Made by a program: the position numbers and the translations under genes. 64,000 nucleotides of DNA, taken from NCBI GenBank assembly GCA_977017575.1, contig CDRNVI010000003.1:682001-746000 (forward strand), in the 5' to 3' direction. The notes beneath the pieces were generated by a model. It ran no database searches. It had not been told where the DNA came from and worked only from the letters and a program-made list of their open reading frames with translations. Every line of letters begins with the position of its first letter. Position 1 is the first letter of the stretch. The stretch comes from Paramoeba atlantica (taxonomy: Eukaryota > Discosea). Positions 1-9,200 of this stretch are shown in pieces.

Positions 1-553
1 ACACAGTGTCTGGCGGTGTTGGGAAATGAACGGTGGAAATTATCGTGCGTAATAGGATTCGGACTAAAGACGTAAGGTCGTTTTCCGTGTACGATGTGTT
101 TAGCTCGCCGGTGACTTTGTCATTTGATGTGTATGTCGACTCTTGATGCACATAGTTTCTTGTCAAAATGGGGGTCACAATCGAAGAATTCGTGTTGCGT
201 GTCCGCACCTTGTGCATCGATGCACTCGGGACTTGGTATCTGTGACTCTGACATATCGTTGGTTCTTTCCTTCCGCTCGTTAAGGCATCTGCCTTCATAA
301 TCGGGGTCATTTGTGCATCTCTCTGTGTTTTGAATCGGTGGGAAGTCTTCAGGGTTTCCGAAGTCGCTATCGAAAATTGGAGTTCGGTAGGGATTGTTTT
401 CTTGCTGAGCGACGGCCGATAATGAGGTGATGGACTGATGATGGACTGATGATGAAACTTGCGGTAGTGCTGGATGTTGCGGGGATGCTATCGAGGGTTG
501 GGTTTTCTGCTGCGGAACGAAGCGACCGGAGTGTTTTGTCAAGCGCTTGAAGA
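1..553. other. unassigned left edge with one open frame
   Basis: No recognised element. On the minus strand a frame is open from about 535 down to its stop at 120 (roughly 135 residues, rich in S, Q, P and charged residues, ending in RVDIHIK). The frame stays open upstream through the antisense of the spliced leader at 554-589, so its nominal Met start at 644 is not credible. It may be the target into which LINE-G inserted, or a fragment of another ORF1-like protein. I recognise no domain. Confidence 0.25.
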
Positions 554-589
554 CTTTAACGATAAAGATACAGTTTCTGTACCTTGTTG
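554..589 (+). other. complete spliced-leader relic at the 5' end of LINE-G
   Basis: A 36-base leader beginning CTTTAACGATAAAGAT and ending ACAGTTTCTGTACCTTGTTG. The same 36 bases recur at 14900-14935 (one base different) and 45115-45150, each just upstream of a LINE start codon. The 3' half matches euglenozoan spliced leaders. Here it is joined to an AT-rich 28-base 5'UTR and the ATG at 618, as expected for a cDNA of a trans-spliced LINE mRNA. Confidence 0.8.
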
Positions 590-617
590 ATTTATTAATA
601 TTAATATTAATTACACT

Positions 618-774
618 ATGCATTCTCGCGAAATCGAAATACACACTTCGGAATCGGTTCCTGGTGATGCTACGCCCAAGCCGCTCAAATTAGTCACATC
701 GCGCAGTGTGCAAGGAACGCCACAAAGTTTGTCAATCAAGTCTGATTCTCACTTCACTTTAGGAAAACGAGATG
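618..774 (+). CDS. LINE-G N-terminal coding piece 1
   Basis: First codons of a plus-strand LINE ORF. The ATG lies 28 bases after the spliced-leader relic. About 52 residues (MHSREIEIHTSE...) of unknown function precede the point where YR-1 is inserted. Later pieces of the same LINE lie at 11579-12027 and 35480-35708. They are placed together because their order, strand and domain content follow those of the LINE-A/B family. The YR-1 insertion shows no target duplication, as expected for a tyrosine-recombinase element. Confidence 0.5.
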
Positions 775-1059
775 GAAATCCAGGTCGGGCTGCTCATAAA
801 ACATCTAGTAGAACTAGTATATAAAAATATATGGAAGCAATAATAAGAAATTTGAAGACTGCTGATTTCTCAATGATCTTACGAAGATATATCTTTCCTG
901 TAGTGTATTTATGGAAATAAACCCAAGAGACTAAGTGAGATCGTCATAACCTATCATAATCAATGTTAAAAGAGTACCAAATAAACTAATAACGTTGTGA
1001 ACGGGAATGCCCGTCCGCGCAACCCGCAGCCAAATGGTTGGGGGCTGGTGGGTGGGCAC
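775..1059 (-). repeat. YR-1 terminal repeat B2
   Basis: About 260 bp are nearly identical to B1 at 3364-3622, followed by a GC-rich linker ending GGTGGGCAC. Equivalent linkers (GGGGGCTCGGTGGGNGGGCAC type) join B2 to A2 in YR-2, YR-3 and YR-5. The repeat contains a hairpin around GAACGGGAATGCCCGT. The other families have a comparable G/C-rich fold at the same place. Confidence 0.75.
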
Positions 1060-1379
1060 AAAAACTAGTTAGTTAGTTATTATCCAGCCATTTGTCTGCG
1101 AACAGATGTGGCTGCCTCACTTCACGCGTAGGTCGCGTTGCCGGTGCTCCACGCGGGGAGTAATCTTCTAGCACGAGAGCGGTTGGCTCAATCATATAAG
1201 AAGACACCGGACTTTAGACAGACATTACCCTAGTTATTTGATGCCTTGTTTTATTGGCATTGGGCAAATCCATCTATAGGAAAGGTGTAATGCCCTAGTT
1301 CTTTAGCATCTTGCTATTTTGATGCCGGGTACCTCCTTTCGTAAGCTTTCTAGTTTGCTTACATATTGTACGCATCTAT

Positions 1380-1791
1380 GATGATGAATTAGGCAATATA
1401 TCTCCGAGGAGATGTTACCTCCCTAGAACAAGCCTCCCCTTATCGCTTGCTAGGAGCTGTGCCACGCAGCACGCAAGTCAAATCCGAAGATTTGACCAGA
1501 TCGAGCGCGAGCAGCCAGCTTATCTTTTTTTATCCCCTTTTATATACTACAAGAAAATATTCTTTATGAAAAAACACTTCTTTTGAAGTGAAAAACACAA
1601 CACACTCCAAAGATTATGCTGAATGACACCCACCCTAGTTTCTTAGTACCTTGTTATATCCGGTACCGGGCGGTGTCATTCTCACGCTGCGATGTCTGGG
1701 TGACCGTTACCCTAGTTATTTTGTGCCTTGTTTTGTTGGCACCGGGTAGTGTCATCCGCGGGACCTTGATCGTACCCACCCTAGGTATGTA
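1380..1791 (-). mobile_element. SINE-1, 5'-truncated copy with hairpin array
   Basis: Bounded by the perfect duplication GTACGCATCTAT (1368-1379 and 1792-1803). It is nearly identical to SINE-2 (24995-25480) but lacks that copy's outermost 5' bases. Its sense is minus: the 3' end carries a stem-loop then CATCAT, like the RTE-like LINE 3' end. Hairpins at about 1628-1676 (arms GTACC:GGTAC inside GACACC:GGTGTC) and 1700-1752 (GTGCC:GGCAC inside TACCC:GGGTA). It inserted into the 3'UTR of the RTE-like fragment. Confidence 0.75.
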
Positions 1792-1895
1792 GTACGCATC
1801 TATACCAATATCGTATGTATCACTTGTTCCATATAAGTCCTGTATTTCATACGACGTACTTCCTGCCTATGATATCATAAATGGGAAACTTTAAT

Positions 1896-2329
1896 TTAAG
1901 TTTCTCTCTTTTTTCTGCGCTTTCTTTGTTTCGTTTCTTCTTGCTTATACTTTTCAAGCGTGCTCCTCCATTTAACCCTGTCTTGTGCCTGGTATTTCCA
2001 TATCTGTGGTATTAGCCCAGCTCGCTGAGCCGCTTGGCGTACGTTGTACTCAAACGGCTCCAGTTTTCGTGTCCGTATCCTAGTTAGAAATGCTCCAAAG
2101 AAAACCCGATTTGGCATCCGCTCGGGGCCCATTCTTGATACGTGTCCTACGTATTGCAATATTCTTATATCCAACCTTGCTTGGAGGGGTATCATGCTGG
2201 CTCGTTTTAGGGCTTCTTCGTATGAGATTAGTTTCAGTTCCACGTGACTATTTGTCTGGTCTAAATGTGTACGTTTGGGCTCTTTCCACGGAATTCTTAG
2301 CGCATGATGTATGAGTTTAAAATATATTG
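1896..2329 (-). CDS. RTE-like LINE ORF2, C-terminal fragment
   Basis: Encodes the C-terminal tail of an RTE-like polyprotein after the RT thumb. The segment VGHVSRMGPERMPNRVFFG aligns with AGHVARMGPDRFPNRVLFG of the complete copy at 20487-24032. The last ~30 residues are strongly basic (KQRKRRKKRET). No RT or endonuclease catalytic motif is present, because the copy starts downstream of them. The leader relic at 2330-2345 abuts the first codons, so no native start exists. It is a dead fragment. Confidence 0.7.
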
Positions 2330-2371
2330 CAACAAGGTACAAAAACAACAAGGTGGGCACAAAAACTAGTG

Positions 2372-3179
2372 TTGTTGTTGTTGTTGTTTAACACGTTTGG
2401 CCATGACTGGCTATGGGTTCAGAGTACACCCTAGTTATTTAGTGCTCGTGTGAAACGGCACCGGGTATTACCGTACTCCGTGGGTGGTACGCTGTCAGAC
2501 GCGCGCAGACCTTCCCAGTGGGATGCCGCACTCGCAGATAGACAAGCAATACCTGTCAGGTTGCATGGTCTGACTTGTCATCCGTGACTTCAATGCCCGA
2601 TGGATTCGCCTCCTGGGGCAAAGAAGTAGTGGAACAGTCGTTATATTCTGTTCCACCACCAGGGATGACTCACGCTAGGGTGTGTGGAGCTTGCGAGGCT
2701 CTCTCACCAGCGGGGCTCACAGTGGAGCTCGACCAGTGCCCTTCACAATTTAAATTTTTGCATATGGAGACTACCCTAGTTTCTTGGCGCCTTGTTTTGC
2801 TGACACCGGGTAGCTCCACACAATGGGCCGGGGAGGGGAATGGCGACTGGGGGGACGGAGAAAGGGCCGGCGAAGCGGTGACGAAAGAAGGCGGCGAAAA
2901 CGGGGCGGAAATGGTGGCGCGGCGGGAGCGCGGCGGGGAGCGCGGCGGCGGCGGCGCATGGGGTAGCTCAAGCTCCCTCCCCAAGAGGGGGGGCGAAACA
3001 GGTCGCGGGGGGGCGACGGAGCAGGGTGGAGGGGACGGCGAAGGGGGCGGCGCTAGGGGTGAAGTGGGAGGCGGAAGGGGGACTTAATTTCCCCAGGGGT
3101 GAAGGGGTGCATGGGGGAAATTGACTGAAAAGATCAACAAGGTACAACAAGGTACAGCAAGGTACAGGTACAGCAAGGT
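2372..3179 (-). mobile_element. SL-headed retrosequence with tandem leader relics
   Basis: Flanked by ACAAAAACTAGTG (2359-2371 and 3180-3192). On the minus strand it opens with four or more tandem leader 3' ends (TACCTTGCTG, TGTACCTTGCTG, TACCTTGTTG, TACCTTGTTG, 3135-3180), then a GC-rich body (about 2820-3130, low complexity G/A). Next come a double-stem hairpin (2763-2815), about 300 bp of unique sequence and a second hairpin (2425-2470). It ends in an (AAC)n tail (2371-2390). No LINE protein is encoded. It behaves like a SINE or a reverse-transcribed trans-spliced transcript. Confidence 0.6.
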
Positions 3180-3624
3180 ACAAAAACTAGTGGTAACGTT
3201 CGGATGAAAATAGTCTCTAAAATAGTCAAATAATTGTGTATATGTCAAATTGTTCATGATTAGAAAAAACGGTGATATAATTCGAATAATATTCCTAAGC
3301 CCAAAACTACAACAGTATGGAGCATAATGTTTGCCCTCCTGAATTTTAAATCGTAAACTTACAGAAATCCAGGTCGGGCTGCTCATAAAACATCTAGTAG
3401 AACTAGTATATAAAAATATATGGAAGCAATAATAAGAAATTTGAAGACTGCTGATTTCTCAATGATCTTACGAAGATATATCTTTCCTGTAGTGTATTTA
3501 TGGAAATAAACCCAAGAGACTAAGTGAGATCGTCATAACCTATCATAATCAATGTTAAAAGAGTACCAAATAAACTAATAACGTTGTGAACGGGAATGCC
3601 CGTCCGCGCAACCCGCAGCCAACC
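3180..3624 (-). repeat. YR-1 repeats A2 (3180-3361) and B1 (3364-3622)
   Basis: A2 matches A1 at 11441-11578 (with about 40 extra bases near 3220-3270) and B1 matches B2 at 775-1033. The A2/B1 abutment on the gene-side flank, with A1 alone at the far end, is the split-direct-repeat arrangement that defines PAT/Ngaro-type elements. Confidence 0.75.
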
Positions 3625-3700
3625 AACCCGATCACTAGTCACATTTAACACTACCCGAGCACTCGTGATATTCCTTGGGGAACTTCTCCTAAGTCCCAGG

Positions 3701-5560
3701 CTAAAATTTCCTGCTAATCGGGTCTGCTGGATTCTCTGACGAGGCAATGTAACGTGCCTGAATGCATATGCCTTTCCTTTTCGCTTCCTCTAAAACCATG
3801 CGCAATTGACGTGCAATATTGTCCGACTTAGAAGTTTTCCTATTCAGTGCCTCTTTACATGAAGTGTTGTCCACAAAAAGATCCAGGCACGTTCCGCTTT
3901 CAAAATGCTCACCGAATTCTTCAAGAGCCAACCTTACAGCCGTAGCTTCAGCATTGTTTACTTCATACGTTGTTCCGGCTTCCCATGGCTTGCCTGTTAT
4001 CAAAACCTCTCCTGTATCCAGATACAGAATCCCTCCCCACCCTTTGCGAGAAGCATCTGTGTAAAGACGATGTTTGTGAGGAACGAAATCTGGATGAAGT
4101 GGAGCTTTAATCGGAGTATTTAATACTACCTCATCCCTCCATTGTGCCAAAATAATACGTGTTTTTCGTGGAAGGTCAACAGACTTATTACCTATCCACG
4201 GACATCGATTCAACAAATTAATTCGTCGCTGAACAATCTTGACAGCGAAATGAAATCGCGGAATGACTATACCAAGCACAGCAGATGCGTACAGAAGGCG
4301 CCCCACCGCCGCCTCCAGATCTTTGAAGCTTAACGAGTAAAATCTGTCATTCTGCAACTTACGCACCACACGTGGTCCCAGGCTGACCTTGTGATTGACG
4401 TGATCGTAATGAACTCCATTAAATACATAGTGCTGTGTCGGGTCATGGCCTTTCTCCTTGAATTTTCCTCCCATCTCATCGCACCGTTTATCCACAAAGC
4501 GTGCGTACTCCTGCGCTTGTTCCACAGTTCCCGAAAACCGAACTCCATCAACGTACACATCCATAGCTCCTCGTGTAAAAGCAGATTTAGCGCTACACAC
4601 TGTGATAAGTCCCCCAAGGGCGGAAGTTATCGTATGCATGATTTCTGGGGCACACCTATGCCCCATCGGAAGAACGTTCATTTCATAAGTACGGCCTTTT
4701 GATGAAACGCGAAATTTACAACGCGCAGCTAGAGGAAGTGGTACTTGATAGAATCCACAGCTCAAATCTCTTTTCACTCCTATAGCGTCGTCAACTCGAT
4801 GCAAATATTTACTAGGATGAAGCAGGGGAACATCAGGGACATAATCTTTCAACCGGTCATTATCCCCGCGCGACCAAGATATAAATCTCCTCCGATCGTG
4901 ACCAAATTCGTCTTGTTCCACTACAGTAAACGGGATGATAAATTGAGCTGTAGGACGACGCTCTAATTCATCAGAAGAAACTTGAGAAATGATACCGGCC
5001 TTCAAAAGAAGCGCAATATCGGACACAGGTAGAGAATTGAGTCCCTTCGGCTCTTTTTCAGCTATTTCAGGAACGTGTAGAAGTTCGTCCATAACATTTT
5101 GAAAGCGCATCTTGGTTGGCAAGTCCATCCATCCTTTCACTACCTTTAGATCCATTAGAGGTGTATTCATTTTCACGTGTAATGGTATCTCAAAATCTTT
5201 TGCCGTGGCCAGCTTAGACGAGCGCCGCGCGCAAGTAGTCGAGTGCCGTTTCAAGTACGGTACCTCAGAGTAAACTTGCTCCAACAGTTCAGCTGTCATG
5301 CCGGGAGTCTCGCCGATACACGTTGCGTTCCGAGCGCTCTGGCCGTCGTTACTTGGTTTGCATTGTATCTTAACAGACTTTCGACATTTAAATGCTTGGT
5401 CATGTTCTGAACTTCTGATATCGTTAGATTCCCTTGAGCCACTTCCTGGAACAGCCACGTGATTGCACCCCTTTTTATTGAATGCGTCCCATAGCCATTT
5501 CCCAAGATTTCGCGTATTTTGCTGTCCATTCGAGATACCTCCGTGTAGCACATTCTGCAC
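3701..5560 (-). CDS. YR-1 reverse transcriptase-RNase H
   Basis: DIRS-group RT followed by RNase H. Visible RT blocks are the QFIIPFTVVEQDE region, KRDLSCGFYQV, LPMGHRCAPEIMHTI and the catalytic-block signature VYVDGV, which reads the same in every YR element here. RNase H motifs follow: YTDAS, NNAEATAV, FVDNTSC and NPADPIS (the D-E-D-D positions). The frame overlaps the end of the recombinase gene in another frame, the usual arrangement for this group. It makes element cDNA. The nearest relatives in the window are YR-2/3/5, with YR-4 more distant. Confidence 0.85.
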   Translation of the reverse strand: MQNVLHGGISNGQQNTRNLGKWLWDAFNKKGCNHVAVPGSGSRESNDIRSSEHDQAFKCRKSVKIQCKPSNDGQSARNATCIGETPGMTAELLEQVYSEVPYLKRHSTTCARRSSKLATAKDFEIPLHVKMNTPLMDLKVVKGWMDLPTKMRFQNVMDELLHVPEIAEKEPKGLNSLPVSDIALLLKAGIISQVSSDELERRPTAQFIIPFTVVEQDEFGHDRRRFISWSRGDNDRLKDYVPDVPLLHPSKYLHRVDDAIGVKRDLSCGFYQVPLPLAARCKFRVSSKGRTYEMNVLPMGHRCAPEIMHTITSALGGLITVCSAKSAFTRGAMDVYVDGVRFSGTVEQAQEYARFVDKRCDEMGGKFKEKGHDPTQHYVFNGVHYDHVNHKVSLGPRVVRKLQNDRFYSLSFKDLEAAVGRLLYASAVLGIVIPRFHFAVKIVQRRINLLNRCPWIGNKSVDLPRKTRIILAQWRDEVVLNTPIKAPLHPDFVPHKHRLYTDASRKGWGGILYLDTGEVLITGKPWEAGTTYEVNNAEATAVRLALEEFGEHFESGTCLDLFVDNTSCKEALNRKTSKSDNIARQLRMVLEEAKRKGICIQARYIASSENPADPISRKF

Positions 5561-5569
5561 CCTTGGGGT
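5296..5569 (-). CDS. YR-1 tyrosine recombinase, C-terminal part
   Basis: Contains GTHSIKRGAITWLF (catalytic H-x-x-R) and ESLLRYN (nucleophile region), the signature of element-encoded tyrosine recombinases that integrate circular cDNA. It overlaps the start of the RT frame. The N-terminal part lies at 9642-10448 on the other side of LINE-A. Confidence 0.8.
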
Positions 5570-5587
5570 ATTCGTCTTTTTTTTTTA

Positions 5588-5690
5588 GAAACCAATTTGA
5601 ACAAACTAATAATACTATAACATTCACTCACCGAGAGATGCATTGTCTCTCCCTGTCGCGAACGGGTGTCCACGCGGGGAGTGGTTTGGG
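5588..5690 (-). repeat. YR-4-type B-repeat fragment inside the LINE-A 3' end
   Basis: Essentially identical to part of the YR-4 B repeats (47735-47840 and 48212-48306), from GAAACCAATTTGAAC to GGGGAGTGGTTTGGG. It lies between LINE-A poly(A) at 5578-5587 and the tail repeats, so LINE-A either carried it as a 3' chimera or acquired it later. Confidence 0.7.
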
Positions 5691-6071
5691 TCTTAACAAA
5701 AGAAAGGGTCTTAACTCCCGCTGCACATGTGAGTGTGCCAGTATTATTAAACTTCTTTTTTTTTTTGATCTTAATAAAAAGGTCTTACAAAAACTTCGAG
5801 CGGCACTTGCCCCGCGAGCATGTGGTTCGTAAAGTCGGATTTCACCATTCTCTCTTTAATAAACCTCCATTAATAAACCTTCTGTGCTCGAGACTAAGCG
5901 CTTGCTCAACATGAATCGGACAATATTGATATTTCCTCTTAGGAATACCCCATCTTCAATCTTCGAAAGAGACACTTGTGATTGTATTTCAAGAAGGCAT
6001 TAGTAAGTAAACTTATAATCATTGCACGTTTCGGACCGGGTCTTTCGAGAAAAAAACCTGATCCTACCTAC

Positions 6072-6111
6072 CTCACGTTGGGGAACCTCACTCGAAAGAG
6101 CAATGCGTGAG
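6072..6111 (-). ncRNA. CG double-stem RNA module in the LINE-A 3'UTR
   Basis: On the minus strand: P1 CTCA, then CG, P2 (8 bp, imperfect) capped by TTTC, then joiner TTCCCCAACG, then TGAG closing P1. P1 can extend outward (CTTAC to GTAGG). The joiner TTCCCCAA is shared with YR-2/3/5 and close to TACCCCAAG of LINE-C. Confidence 0.5.
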
Positions 6112-6248
6112 AGTAAGCACTGTCGGCACGATCAACTACCGTAACGACCACATTTCGGAGGCACAGGTCGTAAAAAAAAATGCACAGGTCGTAAAGTAAA
6201 AGGCATAAGATGGGAGTGCTGTCGGAGAGTCGAGAAAACCGACTACAT

Positions 6249-9200
6249 TCAGAGTCTGAGGCCTCCTAGCCACTTTTCGCCCTTGATGTGATTTCGCAGC
6301 TGCGACACGATTGTGTATGCTGCGAACTTTTCGTTTTCCAATTGGAAGGCTTCCCGTATCACTTTGGGGTCTAAGTCAGCGCGTTTCGAGAGGGCTTTAA
6401 TCAGCTCCTTCGTATTTTCGTGCAGCATTCCACAATCAGTTAGCGCTATGCATCGAAAATAGTTTGGATCCACTCCTTTCTCCACTATGTATTTTCGATG
6501 TTTTCTTTCTATGGCACTCTCTAGAAGGGCTTTGCTGGACTGTTTCTGGTAGCTGCTGCAGAGTGTGTGTACGACTGTGACATCGTAGAGGACTTCTCCA
6601 ATATCTGGCCACATTATGGCCAGATCGGGGCCCGAACGTATACGACGAGCTCTGCATGGGGGTCTCTCCGCTGCTTCTGGTGAAATAGAGCACTTACACT
6701 TCGTGCAAAAGAACGATGAATACAGACGCGGTTCCAACGCACATGGGAGTCCAGCTTTTCCACATAGATTTGAAAGGTATCGAACAATGTGTGAGTGTTT
6801 TCTCGTACAGTTCATCCCAGCACATTTCGAGCAACCTGCAACGTGTGGAAATATTCCGGAGGGCGATTCACTGACCCCGCATCCAGGACAGGAGATATTA
6901 CTCGAAGAAGAGAGACTGACGGCCAGCCTCATCTTGAGCGTTTGCTGGAAGAGGTACGGGTTTACGTAGTTGTTGGTCGAGAGGAGATGAAAATTTGCTT
7001 CCTTCGAGCGCTTCATAACTCCACTGAAACGTGGTTTTGTTTTCAGCTCTGCCGCAAGTTTTTCGTGCTCGTCATTGACTAGTTTCTTCAGTGCCGTGCG
7101 TACTCCTTGTGTCCCTGTGGTCTTGTTGCCTTTTTGTTGCTTCTCAGAGTTTTCTATCGGAGCTTCATATGGGTTGAAATGCTCATCAATAGATTGACGG
7201 GAAGCTTCAAAAAGATAGCGATGTTTCAGAACTGTGGAGGTTATTCCCAATCCTCCCATTTTGCACGGCAAAGAGGCAAGTGCTAAGGCATCTTCGTCAG
7301 CATCGCACCACTTTCTTAAGACTTGTTGGATCTCTTTGTCAAAAATCTGAGCTAGAAGGAATGATGCGCCCGGTTTATGTACTCGCAGGTGATAATCGTG
7401 GCGCGGTATCGTGCAACGCTTTAAAATTGCGAGGGAAAGATTACTTGGTCCCATGCGGCTGAGTCTTCGAAACAGACAGTTATGCTTCTCCAATTTTTCG
7501 AGAAGTTTGCGTTCTACGGCTTTGTTGTTGCCTAGGTATCCTCCGAGCACTTTGATTGTATCTACGCAGTCTTGAACCCCAAGTTCCCGAAGAGAGGAAT
7601 CTTTGATGTGTAATGCCCTGGATCCTTGAAAAATTTCGCATTTGCGGTAGTTTATTTCTAAGTTCAGATCGCTCGTAAGCTCTTTGAAATGCAAGAATGC
7701 AACCTCGAGAGATGCCTCGTTTTTAGAACTCATCGTTACATCATCCTGGTACGCGCGTACGGTGACCTCGGGGTAAGCATCAGCTACTTCTTTCAAAGCT
7801 CCATGCAACACAGCGCAGAAATAAAGCGATGACAGCGCGGATCCTTGCCGAACCCCAGAGGAGCTCTCTATGACTGAATGCGGCGAGTTGTTAGCAAAGA
7901 AGAGAAGTTCGGTTGGCTGGCCATATTCCAAATAAAAAATCCGCATGAAATGTTTGAAGATGGGATATTGAGTTAGAGCTCTTTCTATTGCTGTTCGATG
8001 AGGTGTATTATACGCGTTTTTGAAGTCAATGGTGAGCACCGTATTTCCAGCTTCATACTCAGAAAGTAACTCGTGTACAATTGATTCACAGGCATTCTTC
8101 TGCAAGATCCCTCGCTGGATAGGTTGGAAGAGCGATTTTAGCGCAGCCTCATGACGCTGAAGAAGAATTGTGCCACATATTTTAATTATGGTATCCCCCA
8201 TCGCTACAGGTCTTACGCCGTTGTTCGGTTTGGCTAGAGCAATGATTCTGCAACGAGTCAGACGTTTGCGTACACTGTGAGCGATTTCCCCGTTGATTAC
8301 GTCGCGGAACATATGACACAAGGCGAGGCATGATTCTTCGTCTTCTGCTAAGAGCCGCATCATACATTCGCTAAAACCAGTGGGTCCGGGCGATGCACCT
8401 CGGGATAATTTTGCTGTCGCTAGGCGCAATTCGGAGCATTCGACCACTGCAATTCTCGGTAGCTCTTGGTCCGTCCCTTGAGGTGAGGGTCCGTTTGGGT
8501 GAAGTGATTTTAGTGTCTGAGCTTTTTCTTCTGCCGTGAGAGGTGAATCTCGATACACGTTGTCTAGTATTCGCGTTGCTTTGCTTAGATTTCCTGCTCG
8601 TCCCGCTTGCAAAGCGTTGCTAATAGAACGGCGGTCCATGTCTAATTCTAAGCGGTCATGCTCGCTCAGTTTTGAGTCATCTTCCTCCATCCAGTTCTTG
8701 CGGGATTTTCTAACTGAGCTCTGACGTCGGATTAAGTTCTGATGTACTGTTGCTAAAGAATCCCTGGGAGCATTTAAAAGTTTGTGCCAGATAGCGGATT
8801 TCTCTGATTCTGTCTTGGCTTTCGGATAAGCACCAATAATCGAGCGAAAAATTGCAACAACGTGTACTGAGAACGAAGAATCAATTTGCGAAAATCTGGG
8901 GAAGGGATCTAGGTCGCAACCGTCGTCCGCTGTCTCAAAGCTTTCATTCAGGTCTGAGTTCTTCTCTTCTACGGATTCAACGGAGGGAGTCTTGATTTTG
9001 TTAATCTTCACTTCGTTAATCGACCAAATTTTGATCTTCGCGGATTGCGGAAGGTGAAGAAGACCAGCGGGTCCTTCGCTACCCTCTTTAGGTTTGTATG
9101 CAATCGTGAGCTTCACTAAACCTCGACGCACCGTTCTCTTGGACACCGCACCTTCACTGGTATATGTCTCTTTCTCATTGAATCCCCATCGTATTTCGCA

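Larger units (their letters stand above)
1070..2351 (-). mobile_element. 5'-truncated RTE-like LINE with leader relics and 19-bp TSD
   Basis: Flanked by the perfect duplication GGTGGGCACAAAAACTAGT (1051-1069 and 2352-2370). Read on the minus strand, the 5' end is two tandem spliced-leader 3' ends (CCTTGTTG, its CC overlapping the target, then TTTTTGTACCTTGTTG) joined directly to the interior of an RTE-like ORF2. The 3' part (1070-1367) carries two double-stem hairpins (1226-1332) and a terminal stem-loop, then a short (AACT)n tail. A SINE (1380-1791) has inserted in its 3'UTR. Confidence 0.75.

Noticed and set aside
554-589. Site-specific insertion of LINEs into SL RNA genes, as for SLACS/CRE/CZAR
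   Set aside because: Leaders end exactly at the splice junction and are followed by LINE UTR, not by an SL intron; outside the leader there are ordinary TSDs in other elements.
1628-1676. Hairpin units read on the plus strand (AGTTTCTTAGTACCTTGTT) resemble the spliced leader, suggesting SL RNA-derived SINEs
   Set aside because: The SINE 3' stem-loop, microsatellite tails and tail sharing with the RTE-like LINE put the sense on the other strand, where the likeness vanishes; other units keep the pairing but not the leader-like bases.
2575-3087. 170-residue plus-strand ORF over the G-rich stretch
   Set aside because: Low-complexity G/E/R frame produced by base composition inside an antisense retrosequence; no start context or domain.
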